A stretch of DNA of 35,059 nucleotides from Xanthobacteraceae bacterium (GTDB lineage: Bacteria; Pseudomonadota; Alphaproteobacteria; Rhizobiales; Xanthobacteraceae): positions 1-35,059 of the forward strand of contig JAIESC010000258.1 of NCBI GenBank assembly GCA_019746355.1, read 5' to 3'. A program made the position numbers and the translations under genes. Below, piece by piece: positions 1 to 6,685 of this stretch. A model generated the notes under the pieces. The model saw nothing but the letters and a program-made list of their open reading frames with translations, did not search any database and was not told the DNA's origin. Every line of letters starts with the position of its first letter. Position 1 is the stretch's first letter.

Positions 1-617
1 ACGGCGATCTCCTTGCCTTCGAGGCGCTCGGGCCGCACGTCGCTCATGGGCGCGTCGCGCCGCGTCACGAAGCGCGCCGGCGTCCGGTAGTACGGATCGC
101 TGAAGTCGGCGAGACGGCGCATGTCCGGCGTCACGGCGATCGAGGCCATCACCGCGTCGCCGCGGTTTTCCGCAAGCGACGTGATCAGCGTATCGAAGCG
201 CCGCATCTGCACGGTGCACTGGACCTTCAGCTCCTCGCAGATCATCCGCGCCAGATCGACGTTGAAGCCGATCGGACTGCCGTCGGGTCCGGCATAGTTG
301 AACGGCGGGTAGTCGACCTCGGTCAGGAACCGGATCACGGTGATGCGGGAAATGTCCGGCCGCTCGGGCCGCCGCTTCGGATCCCAGAAGCCCGGGATGG
401 CGACCGGGGCTCCGGCGGCGGGTGCGGGTTGCGCCTGGGGCGTCGCTTGGGGCGTCGCTTGGGGCGTCGCTTGGGGCGCAGCGGGCGACGGCTGGTTCTG
501 TGCTGCGGCGGGCGCCATGGCGAGCAATGCCGCAAGGGCCGCAACGCCCAGGGCGGCACGGCAGCGGGCGATCTTGGAGTTGGCCGGGGCGCGAAATGTC
601 TCTGACGTCAATTGCAT
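1..617 (-). CDS. Transporter substrate-binding protein, family 3 (partial, C-terminus beyond window)
   Basis: This is the periplasmic solute-binding component of an ABC-type amino-acid or small-polar-solute importer, or a stand-alone sensor of that fold. Reading leftward from the ATG at 617, the first ~35 residues form a signal peptide (arginines, an Ala/Leu-rich core, then AAAQ). A Pro/Ala/Gln linker made of three APQAT-type repeats follows, then the family-3 (SBP_bac_3) lobe: RITVIRFLTEVDYPPFNY, a GFNVDLARMICEEL helix, and DAVMASIAVTPDMRRLADFSDPYY, the usual first-lobe signature. The frame is open to base 1, giving 205 codons of an expected ~270-300. No permease gene is in the window, so the substrate is unknown. 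The family call is firm; the transport role is inferred. Confidence 0.88.
   Translation of the reverse strand, partial: MQLTSETFRAPANSKIARCRAALGVAALAALLAMAPAAAQNQPSPAAPQATPQATPQATPQAQPAPAAGAPVAIPGFWDPKRRPERPDISRITVIRFLTEVDYPPFNYAGPDGSPIGFNVDLARMICEELKVQCTVQMRRFDTLITSLAENRGDAVMASIAVTPDMRRLADFSDPYYRTPARFVTRRDAPMSDVRPERLEGKEIA
439..474. repeat. Three 12-bp tandem repeats inside the solute-binding gene
   Basis: GGCGTCGCTTGG occurs three times end to end (439-450, 451-462, 463-474). On the coding strand this gives a repeated Ala-Thr-Pro-Gln linker between signal peptide and ligand-binding lobe. The 12-bp unit keeps frame, so copy number can change without breaking the gene. Confidence 0.9.
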
Positions 618-730
618 AGAATCGTCGGCACGCGTCGTTTCAGGTTGGTTATAGACGAAAACATCAAGGCGGTTCAGCGTCCATCGAACCTTATTGTTGG
701 AAAAGACCGGCAAGCCGCCGAAAAACCACC

Positions 731-873
731 GGCGTCATTCCGGGGCGCGCCCGCCAGCGCGTTCACGCGCGTCTTTGACGCGCTATGGGCGCGAGCCCGG
801 AATCCAGAAACACAGGAAATCCCCGATGCTCTGGATTCCGGGCCCGCCGCTTCGCGGCGTCCCGGAATGACCG
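731..873. repeat. Intergenic double inverted repeat (dispersed rhizobial type)
   Basis: Outer arms GTCATTCCGGGGCGC (734-748) and GCGTCCCGGAATGAC (857-871) pair with one mismatch. Inner arms CCCGGAATCCAGA (796-808) and TCTGGATTCCGGG (830-842) pair perfectly. The whole can fold as one long hairpin between the solute-binding gene and the SCO gene. I recall elements of this look in many Bradyrhizobium and Rhodopseudomonas intergenic regions; here only the symmetry is shown. It could also act as a transcription barrier downstream of the SCO gene. Confidence 0.75.
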
Positions 874-881
874 GGGGAGAG

Positions 882-1478
882 TCAGAGATAACGTTTCAAA
901 TCCTCCGCCGCCTCTTCCGGGCGGCGCTTCATCTTGAACGGCGCGACGAAGCGGCCGTCCTTGTCCATCAGATAGACGATGGCGGTGTGGTCCATGGTGT
1001 AGCCGCCGCCGTCGGTCGGGACCTTTTTGGCATAGACCCGGTAGGCCTTGATCACCGCGGCGATCGCCTCGCTGTCGCCGGTCACGCCGACGACACGCGG
1101 GTCGAAGCTCGCGAGATAGTCCTTGAGGACCTTCGGCGTGTCGCGCTCCGGGTCGACGGTGATGAACAGCGCGCGCGCGTCCTTCGCGGCCGGGCCCGCC
1201 GCGCGCAGGATTTCCGACACCTCGAACAGCGTGGTCGGGCAGACGTCCGGGCAATGGGTGAAGCCGAAGAACACCAGGAACGGGCGACCCTTCATGTCCT
1301 GATCGGTGATCGGCTTGTCGTTCTGATCGACCAGATTGAACGGCCCGCCGACCGCGGACGGCATCGCAATCGGCGCGGGGCTCTTGCCGGTGAGGATGAA
1401 CACCACCGTGGTGAACAGCACCAGGCCCGCGACAAAGGCGCCGAGCACGAGCAGGATACGGGCGGTGCGGGAGTTCAT
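882..1478 (-). CDS. SCO1/SenC/PrrC family copper chaperone
   Basis: A 198-residue, membrane-anchored, periplasm-facing thioredoxin-fold protein that delivers copper to the CuA centre of cytochrome c oxidase or acts as a thiol reductase. One N-terminal membrane helix spans about residues 8-29. The copper site is complete: Cys76 and Cys80 in FGFTHCPDVCPTTL, and His164 in MDHTAIVYL. ITVDPERDT is also typical. Length fits the family. The ATG at 1478 is chosen because it places the membrane helix at the very N-terminus; the frame continues upstream only through a palindromic repeat. The 57-residue membrane protein upstream may be cotranscribed. No oxidase subunit genes are in view, so the client is inferred from the family. 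Confidence 0.93.
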   Translation of the reverse strand: MNSRTARILLVLGAFVAGLVLFTTVVFILTGKSPAPIAMPSAVGGPFNLVDQNDKPITDQDMKGRPFLVFFGFTHCPDVCPTTLFEVSEILRAAGPAAKDARALFITVDPERDTPKVLKDYLASFDPRVVGVTGDSEAIAAVIKAYRVYAKKVPTDGGGYTMDHTAIVYLMDKDGRFVAPFKMKRRPEEAAEDLKRYL

Positions 1479-1516
1479 GATACTGATGCTTCTTGTTCTT
1501 GGATCGCGCCTTGTTT

Positions 1517-1565
1517 GAGCATGATCTCGTCCGAAAACCGCTTCACGCTTTTCGGGATCATGCTC
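1517..1565. repeat. Palindromic intergenic repeat (GAGCATGATC type)
   Basis: The ends GAGCATGATC and GATCATGCTC are perfect inverted copies, and GAAAA/TTTTC pairs inside them, making a 49-bp hairpin between the 57-residue membrane protein and the SCO gene. The right arm overlaps the stop codon of the membrane-protein gene (1565-1567). A related element with GCGCATGTCCC ends lies at 15345-15393, so the class is represented twice in this window. Confidence 0.85.
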
Positions 1566-1738
1566 TAGCCGAAGCAGGCGATGAGCCCGGCCCGGATGGT
1601 CTCGAAGAATACGGCCGTGCCGTAATGCACCCAGAGCGCAACGGTGCCGGCCAGCAGAACGCCGACGATGCTCGCCGCCGCCAGAAGCGCGCTCCGGCTC
1701 GGCGCGGCAATCTCCGAATTCGTCAGTTCCTCTGCCAT
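1565..1738 (-). CDS. Small single-helix membrane protein, function unknown
   Basis: 57 residues: a polar N-terminus (MAEELTNSEIAAPSRS), one hydrophobic helix at about residues 17-38, then a short amphipathic tail ending in Cys-Phe-Gly. It lies between the flavoprotein gene (68 bp upstream) and the SCO gene (87 bp downstream), all on the same strand, so the three may share a transcript. The position next to a copper chaperone is suggestive, but nothing in the sequence proves a link to oxidase assembly. I do not recognise a named family. Confidence 0.65.
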   Translation of the reverse strand: MAEELTNSEIAAPSRSALLAAASIVGVLLAGTVALWVHYGTAVFFETIRAGLIACFG

Positions 1739-1806
1739 GAGGCGCTCTATAGCAGTACAGCCTGGGCCACCCATCACATAGGACCGATCCGGCGCCCCGG
1801 CAACAG

Positions 1807-3066
1807 TCACAATGCCGTGACGCCCTGACCAGAAAGCCAGGCCAGCGCGCCGCGCGCGGCGGCCGCGCCGGTGGCAAACGAAGCCTGCAGCAGATAGCCG
1901 CCGGTCGGGGCCTCCCAATCGAGCATTTCGCCCGCCGCAAACGTGCCCGGCCGGCCGCGCAGCATGAAATGCTCGTCGAGCGCGGCGAACGAAACGCCAC
2001 CGGCGGTGGAGATGGCGCGTTCCAACGGCGCTGTGCCGACGAGACGCACCGGGACGGCGTTGATCAGCGCGGCCAGCGCTGCGGCATCCATCGACACCAG
2101 ACGCAGCGAGGCGGACGCGGCCGCCTCGTTGAGCAGGCCGATCGCGGGCGGAGACAGGTTCACGGTCTTGCGCAAAAACGTGGACAGCGATTGCTTGCCG
2201 CGCGGCGCGGCAAGCCGCTGCTGCAATTCCGCGGCGGACAGATCCGGTCGCAGCGCAATGTGCAGAACCGCTTCGCCGGATGCGGCGATGGTTTCGCGCA
2301 GCGCGGCCGACAGCGCATAGACCGCGCCGCCTTCGAGGCCGTCGCGGGTGATGACGGCTTCGCCGCGCGCGCGCCGGCCGCGAAACGCGAGCTCGATCCG
2401 CTTGAGCGGCTGGCCCTCGAAACGGTCGCGGAAGACATCGGACCAGTTGGCGATGAAGCCGCAGTTGGCCGGCCGCAGCGGGGCGATGGCAACGCCCGCA
2501 TGGGCGAGCGCGCCGGCCCAGCCGCCGTCCGAGCCGAGCCGCGGCCAGCTTGCGCCGCCGAGCGCGAGAACGGTTGCATCGGCTTGCACGCTGACGCGGC
2601 CGGCGGGCGTGTCGAACTGCAGATGGCCTGACGTGTCCCAGCCGATCCAACGGTGACGAAACACGAACTCGACACCGGACGCGGCCAGACGGCGGAGCCA
2701 GGCACGCAGCAGCGGCGAGGCCTTGAGCGACTTCGGAAACACCCGGCCGCTGCTGCCGACGAAGGTTTCCTGCCCGAGACCGTCGCACCAGGCGCGCAAG
2801 ACTTCCGGCGGCAAGGCTTCGATCGCGGCACGGAGGCTTTCCGCCGCGGCACCATAGCGATCGAGAAACGCCGGCAGATCCTCGCTGTGGGTGAGGTTCA
2901 GGCCGCCGCGGCCGGCCATCAGGAATTTGCGGCCGGCGGAGGGCATGCGGTCGTAAACGGTGACGGGCACGCCGGCGGCGGAAAGCACCTCGGCCGCCAT
3001 CAGGCCGGCCGGGCCTGCGCCGATCACGGCTGCTTTGGCGTCAGGAGGCATTGTCAGGAAGGCCAT
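1807..3066 (-). CDS. TIGR03862-type NAD(P)/FAD-dependent flavoprotein (HI0933/BaiN-like)
   Basis: A 419-residue soluble flavoprotein of the HI0933-like group. The N-terminus holds the dinucleotide-binding GAGPAGLMAAE motif followed by VTVYDRMPSAGRKFLMAGRG and GGLNLTHSE, the group's signature. ALGGASWPRLGSDGGWA is the mid-protein motif, and the C-terminus carries FAAGEMLDWEAPTGGYLLQ and the ATGAAAARGAL helix that close the FAD site. Length matches. Two starts are possible, 3066 and 3051; the earlier one adds five residues. The substrate is unknown for most members; some relatives reduce bile-acid intermediates, which should not be transferred here. Confidence 0.9.
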   Translation of the reverse strand: MAFLTMPPDAKAAVIGAGPAGLMAAEVLSAAGVPVTVYDRMPSAGRKFLMAGRGGLNLTHSEDLPAFLDRYGAAAESLRAAIEALPPEVLRAWCDGLGQETFVGSSGRVFPKSLKASPLLRAWLRRLAASGVEFVFRHRWIGWDTSGHLQFDTPAGRVSVQADATVLALGGASWPRLGSDGGWAGALAHAGVAIAPLRPANCGFIANWSDVFRDRFEGQPLKRIELAFRGRRARGEAVITRDGLEGGAVYALSAALRETIAASGEAVLHIALRPDLSAAELQQRLAAPRGKQSLSTFLRKTVNLSPPAIGLLNEAAASASLRLVSMDAAALAALINAVPVRLVGTAPLERAISTAGGVSFAALDEHFMLRGRPGTFAAGEMLDWEAPTGGYLLQASFATGAAAARGALAWLSGQGVTAL

Positions 3067-3120
3067 GGAGGGAACCAGCGCGCACGGTCGCGAATTTTAT
3101 CGGAGATGACGGAGAGCGCC

Positions 3121-3300
3121 ATGGATACGCATCAGCATTCGCATCCGGCCTTTGTCAGCGGCCGCAGGCTCGGGCTCATCGTTGCGCTTTCGATCGTGCT
3201 GCTCGTGGTGTTCGCAGCCGGAATGGCGATTGGGTATCACAGCGTCTATCGGCACAACACTGTTGCGTCGTTGATGCCGGAGGCAGGGCCGCAGCGCTAG
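3121..3300 (+). CDS. Small His-rich single-helix membrane protein, unknown
   Basis: 59 residues starting at the ATG preceded by GGAGA (spacing about 7). The N-terminal MDTHQHSHPAF stretch has three His in eleven residues; one membrane helix (about residues 17-41) follows, then a short basic tail. It is transcribed away from the flavoprotein gene. The His cluster could bind metal, but that is inference only. I do not recognise a family. Confidence 0.6.
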   Translation: MDTHQHSHPAFVSGRRLGLIVALSIVLLVVFAAGMAIGYHSVYRHNTVASLMPEAGPQR

Positions 3301-3312
3301 ATTCTGTAGACC

Positions 3313-3405
3313 CTATGCACGTCGGGCAGCAGCGGCGAGCGCGAACAGCAAGGCGGCTGCGACGGCGGCCGCGGAACCTGTCAATCGAGTGACCAGACTC
3401 TTCAT
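3313..3405 (-). CDS. Possible 30-residue hydrophobic peptide
   Basis: The ATG at 3405 has a strong Shine-Dalgarno just upstream (GGGGGAAG, spacing 4). It encodes 30 residues: MKSLVTRLTGS, then an Ala/Leu-rich helix ending in three Ala and two Arg. It could be a leader peptide or small membrane protein. It converges on the preceding gene with a 12-bp gap. The good ribosome site is the main support. Confidence 0.35.
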   Translation of the reverse strand: MKSLVTRLTGSAAAVAAALLFALAAAARRA

Positions 3406-3564
3406 GCGCTTCCCCCGGGCGTGGCGGGCTCTTGAGCGGCCCGCGTCTTGCGCAACGCTTATCCGCTCGAGACCTAAGCTGGCATGAGAGAAGCGGACGG
3501 ATCCTGTGCGAGCGATCATGCCGTCGCCCATGACGCGGTGGCGCGCGCTCCGGCTCAAGCCGCG

Positions 3565-4248
3565 CTACACCGGCGCGCCGAGGGCACGGAGCCTCGCCAT
3601 GATGTCGTTGTAATCCATGCCTTTCCTGGCGCGTTCGTTGAAGGCTTCGACGGCTGCCCGGCTCGCGCTTTGCGGAACGACAACCGGTGCTGCTGCATCG
3701 GTCGGATATGACGGGGGCGGACCGGGTTGCTCCGGCTCAGGCCTGGTCGTCAGAGACTTGCTCGTCAGAGGCATGCCAACCCACTTTTCCAGGTCGGCAA
3801 TGATTTCGGCCGGCGACTTCGCCGCGATCTCGGCCTTGATTCGGGCCCGCCGGGCCGCATCATCGTCGCGCGCGGGGTCGACAGCCGTCGCGGCGTCATC
3901 GGTCTGGGGTGGCGGGGGCGGGCCGGCGTCGTCCGGCCGGACATGAGCGGGCAGCGACAGACCGACAGCGCGGAGCGCCTGCTCCGCGGTGGCGGTGCCC
4001 GTGGTTCTCGACAGGATCGTAGCGTGCAGCGAGGCTGCGTGATCGCGCGGCATCGCGGCGTGGTGACGCCTGAAGCAGTCGTGCGGATCGCCGGTGCAGC
4101 CACGCTGTTTCCAGCACCTGTTGCTGCACTGTCGCCAGAACTCGAACAGGTTGCACTGGAAGCGCTTGCGGTTTTCCGCGATCTGCGCGCGAGCGCCCGG
4201 GCGCTGGTGCGTCGCACGATCGGAATAAGTAAAGCTGAAAGTGCCCAT
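3565..4248 (-). CDS. Hypothetical protein with Cys cluster and Pro-rich middle
   Basis: 227 residues, not recognised. The N-terminal ~70 residues hold four cysteines in a short stretch (CSNRCWKQRGC, then DPHDC) within an Arg/His-rich context, a spacing that could bind zinc or form disulfides. A Pro-rich stretch (GPPPPPQTDD) and an acidic/basic helix with many Ala and Arg follow. A second Pro-rich stretch leads to a C-terminal helix (VEAFNERARKGMDYNDIMARLRALGAPV). There is no signal peptide or membrane helix. The ATG at 4248 has GGGAAG at a suitable distance. It stands alone, with the hairpin-rich region on its upstream side. The frame is well supported; the function is unknown. Confidence 0.6.
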   Translation of the reverse strand: MGTFSFTYSDRATHQRPGARAQIAENRKRFQCNLFEFWRQCSNRCWKQRGCTGDPHDCFRRHHAAMPRDHAASLHATILSRTTGTATAEQALRAVGLSLPAHVRPDDAGPPPPPQTDDAATAVDPARDDDAARRARIKAEIAAKSPAEIIADLEKWVGMPLTSKSLTTRPEPEQPGPPPSYPTDAAAPVVVPQSASRAAVEAFNERARKGMDYNDIMARLRALGAPV

Positions 4249-4365
4249 CGTGTTTCTTCCCGAGTGCCCGCCCCTGGTTGCTTGCCCGGCGCATTCGCGG
4301 GCGCGGCTGCTCGTTGCCGCGACGCGTGGCGCCCGGGATTTGCAGAGGCTCTTCCTGTTGCTCGC

Positions 4366-4707
4366 CTCTTGAAGAGGGGAGCGGAGCGCCGAAAGGCGCA
4401 GGGGTTTGCGACCCCTTCCGGGCCGTTGCGTGCGGCCCGGAGAACACGCTTTGCGAAGCGTGTTCGGGTCCCCTTGCGATCGGAGACCCTCGCCTTTCGG
4501 CGCTCCACCACGGCGTTTTCGTGAGGCCTCGCCTCACACACCTCAGGCCGCGCTTCCCTGCCGGGTTACTGGCGCTTTCACCCGGCAGTCCAGCAGAGCT
4601 CCCTGCGCGCGAGTCGTAGTGCCCGCGAGGCGGGGTCCCGAGGCGCCCCGAGAGTCCGGTTGGATCGACCGGACGCGCAGGCGCCGCTCCTGCTTCTGCC
4701 AATGGTT
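4366..4707. repeat. Hairpin-rich structured element, possible ncRNA or dispersed repeat
   Basis: The gene-free stretch 4249-4836 is dominated by symmetric sequence. A perfect 16-bp inverted pair (4383-4398 and 4491-4506) encloses four successive hairpins: 4400-4416, 4418-4440, 4442-4465 and 4466-4489. Each has TTGCG in or at its loop. The left outer arm can alternatively fold alone with a GAAA loop (4386-4399). Further hairpins follow at 4521-4537, 4558-4588 and 4654-4674, and CCTCTT/AAGAGG precedes it near 4366. Short open frames cross the region but carry no recognisable protein. I have an unverified memory of similar sequence elsewhere in Bradyrhizobiaceae. Orientation and transcription are not shown. 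Confidence 0.6.
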
Positions 4708-4836
4708 CCCACCGGTTGGGCCCCTCAACTAAGCAGGATGAATAGAACAAATAAAGAACATAACGAAAGAGTCAACCCATCAGCTGGAGCTGCGACGAAG
4801 CCAAATTATCCAACGATGTCTGTTGCTTAGACGCGC

Positions 4837-5079
4837 CTAGTGGCGACGCGGCTTGGCCTCGCCGGCGACTTCGGGCGCCTCGCCCTTCTCCAGCACGAAG
4901 TGACCGAGATTCGCGACGATGTCGGCGAGCAGCGCGGTGCGGTCCTCGGGCTCGGCGGTCAGCACCAGATCGGCCAGCACCTCGGTGACCTTGGCGGCGA
5001 TCTGGGCGAGATCGGCCCCTTCGCGCCCGAGCTCCACGTCCAGCAGATCGTGAATGTCGCAGTGGATGCAGTCTGACAC
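4837..5079 (-). CDS. Small acidic cytosolic protein, unknown
   Basis: 80 residues starting at a GTG (5079) with GGAG seven bases upstream. The N-terminus MSDCIHCDIHDLLD holds a CxxC pair plus two His, followed by two acidic helices (LAQIAAKVTEVLADLVLTAEPEDRTALLADIVANLGHFVLEKGE) and a short basic end. It looks like a compact helical protein, possibly binding metal at the CxxC; I know no function. It lies on the far side of the hairpin element, diverging from the MntA gene. Confidence 0.65.
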   Translation of the reverse strand: MSDCIHCDIHDLLDVELGREGADLAQIAAKVTEVLADLVLTAEPEDRTALLADIVANLGHFVLEKGEAPEVAGEAKPRRH

Positions 5080-5224
5080 GAGGAAGCTCCGTTCGGCGGC
5101 GAGGACGGCCGCGCGGCGCGCGGCCAGGGCCTCACTGGTAATAGATGGAGGACAATGGCCGGGAGGGCAATGGAGGCTTGCCCACGCTCCCGCCGCTGCG
5201 GATGTCCCATGCTATATTTATCGG

Positions 5225-5521
5225 ATGAACAGAAGCGACGCTCTTGCCATTCTTCGCAAATCGGAGACGGCGCTCCGGGCGCGGGGCGTGCAGAGAATTG
5301 CCGTGTTTGGATCGGTGGCGCGGGGCGACAACCGCCCCGACAGCGACCTTGATATCATGATCGAGATCGCCCCCGACGCCCGGATCGGTGTTTTCGAATA
5401 TGTCGGGCTCAAGGAATACATCGAAGGCCTGTTCGAGGGACCGGTGGACGTCGTGAGCCGCGACGCGCTGAAACCGTATGTCCGCCCGGCGGCAACGGCC
5501 GATGCCGTCTATGCCTTCTAG
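5225..5521 (+). CDS. mntA: MntA-type nucleotidyltransferase antitoxin (MNT domain)
   Basis: 98 residues, a minimal nucleotidyltransferase. The catalytic signature is intact: Gly29-Ser30, then Asp41 and Asp43 (GSVARGDNRPDSDLD), with a third acidic strand at PVDVVS. In HepT/MntA toxin-antitoxin pairs such a protein AMPylates and silences the HEPN ribonuclease encoded next to it. Here the next reading frame, 5607-5956, is a HepT relic, so the identity rests on both motif and context. The start at 5225 gives the family's normal N-terminal helix; the ribosome site is weak. The stop codon lies within the arm of a palindromic repeat. Confidence 0.85.
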   Translation: MNRSDALAILRKSETALRARGVQRIAVFGSVARGDNRPDSDLDIMIEIAPDARIGVFEYVGLKEYIEGLFEGPVDVVSRDALKPYVRPAATADAVYAF

Positions 5522-5611
5522 AGCCGTTCCCGTTAATCGGGAACGGCTCTAGATTCTTTGTTTGGTCGCATTTTCTGCGGCGAACCGCTGCACACTTCGC
5601 CGGAAAATGCT
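5518..5611. repeat. Palindromic repeat inserted between mntA and hepT
   Basis: Arms CTAGAGCCGTTCCCG (5518-5532) and CGGGAACGGCTCTAG (5538-5552) are perfect around a five-base TTAAT loop. They continue into a second, weaker inverted segment (TTCTGCGGCGAACCG... CGCCGGAAAATGC). It begins inside the mntA stop codon and ends at the only plausible ATG of hepT. Part of the same left arm recurs at 30590-30600 upstream of the dCTP deaminase gene. It resembles a common rhizobial intergenic repeat. MntA and HepT genes usually abut or overlap, so this repeat splits the pair. Confidence 0.75.
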
Positions 5612-5956
5612 TGAAGCGTCGCGGACATCCCGATACGGCGCCTCCGCGACATTCATCATCATATCGAGCTGGCCGAGCGGTTTGCGGAAGGGTCCGACCA
5701 CGCGGCTTTCATCGCTGATGATCGCACGGTCTATGCGGTCACACGCTGCCTGGAAATCATTTCCGAAGCTTCGCGACGGCTGCCGGACGACATGAAGGCG
5801 CGCCACCCTTCCATTCCATGGAAACAGATGGCGGGTGCAGGCAATATCTACCGTCACGACTACGAAGACGTGGCGGCGCGCTATGTCTGGGAGACGCTCA
5901 AGCACGACCTTCCGCAATTGCGGCTGGTTGTGGCGCGCGAAATTGCGCGATCGTGA
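5607..5956 (+). pseudogene. hepT: HepT-like HEPN toxin (DUF86), frameshifted
   Basis: From about 5625 to the stop at 5956 the reading is a clear HepT/DUF86 protein: DIPIRRLRDI, RTVYAVTRCLEIISEASRRLP, HPSIPWKQMAGAGNIYRHDY and VWETLKHDLPQL. That frame has a TGA at 5611-5613 and no start before the internal ATG in DDMKARHP. The ATG at 5607 is in another frame; adding one base in the CGGAC stretch (5622-5626) would give MLEASRDIPIRRLRDI and a normal 116-residue protein. A one-base deletion, or the loss of the true start by repeat insertion, therefore explains it. A sequencing error is the alternative. The MntA antitoxin just upstream is intact. Confidence 0.75.
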
Positions 5957-5964
5957 TCTGCCAG

Positions 5965-6137
5965 TTGCGGTGACAGGGCACTTATTTTCCGCGGTTCACC
6001 GACATCGGCTGACGCTCGGCTGCGATAGCTTTCTCGCGCGCATCTAACGATCGACCGCGCGCCGTCTCAAGCCGGGCAGCGCGGATCGAAGCCAAAAGGC
6101 GCTGGCGGACGAGCCATTGAGTGAACTGTCACCGCAA
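5965..6137. mobile_element. IS-derived relic with terminal inverted repeats (173 bp)
   Basis: The ends TTGCGGTGACAGGGCAC (5965-5981) and GTGAACTGTCACCGCAA (6121-6137) are inverted copies at 15 of 17 positions. The left half (to ~6046) matches 22321-22401 and the right half (6052-6137) matches 15597-15685. Read on the minus strand, the left half can encode a transposase-like tail (DAREKAIAAERQP...) ending just before the terminal repeat. This suggests an internally deleted insertion sequence whose parts survive elsewhere in the window. Confidence 0.6.
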
Positions 6138-6180
6138 TTCAGCTCCATGAATGCCTCGGACACACCAAAGGAGGAGCACG

Positions 6181-6468
6181 ATGGGCAAGGCGGCATTTAA
6201 TGAGAGACTCAAACTGGCGGCCACGTATTGGAACAACCTTTCCGCAGGCCTCATGCTGACGGGTCTCATTCTCCCCTACCTGGCGCTCAATTATTGGATC
6301 GTCGATTTGATTGCCTGGGTGCCGGATTGGCTTGACGGACAGGCCAAGCTCAGCGACCCGGCAATCGTGGCGGCTGTATCCACCCTGGTGGCAACGGTGG
6401 CCGCGTACGTTGCGACAAGCGTGTGCCGTTCGTTTGCCGACAGACTTCTCACAAGAATCCAAGATTGA
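6181..6468 (+). CDS. Two-helix small membrane protein, unknown
   Basis: 95 residues with a near-perfect ribosome site (AAAGGAGGAGCACG before the ATG). An amphipathic start (MGKAAFNERLKLAATYWNNLS) is followed by a membrane helix at about 22-42, a short linker with DWLDGQAKLSDPA, a second helix at about 61-81, and a basic tail. It stands alone between the IS relic and the L,D-transpeptidase gene. The strong ribosome site and clean topology make it a real gene; the function is unknown. Confidence 0.7.
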   Translation: MGKAAFNERLKLAATYWNNLSAGLMLTGLILPYLALNYWIVDLIAWVPDWLDGQAKLSDPAIVAAVSTLVATVAAYVATSVCRSFADRLLTRIQD

Positions 6469-6685
6469 GGTCCCGGGCGCTTGCATGGTCGCACGCCTCT
6501 GTTGCCGAGGAGCCAGCGATGCATGGCACGACTCGATGTCTGCCCTTGCGGTCGTCATCAGCGGGCTCGTGGACCATCGAGGTACGGCCGGGCGGGCGCG
6601 ATTGACCCCAGGCGGACGTTCAAGTGAGCGCCGAGGCGGCGCGCGTCATTGCCGGCCTCGTGATGCCGGGCGATCTGGCGGCCGC

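Noticed and set aside
439..474. CRISPR-like direct repeats (also 15495, 19146, 28791)
   Set aside because: Units are adjacent without spacers, two or three copies only, and those at 439 and 28791 are inside genes; no cas gene is present.
612..1568. 318-codon plus-strand frame over the SCO gene and its flanking repeats
   Set aside because: It runs through two palindromic repeats and the complement of the SCO gene; Arg/Asp/His-rich with no motif.
4278..4732. Several short frames across the hairpin region
   Set aside because: They overlap each other in several frames and the sequence is explained by nested inverted repeats; no ribosome site or conserved protein motif.
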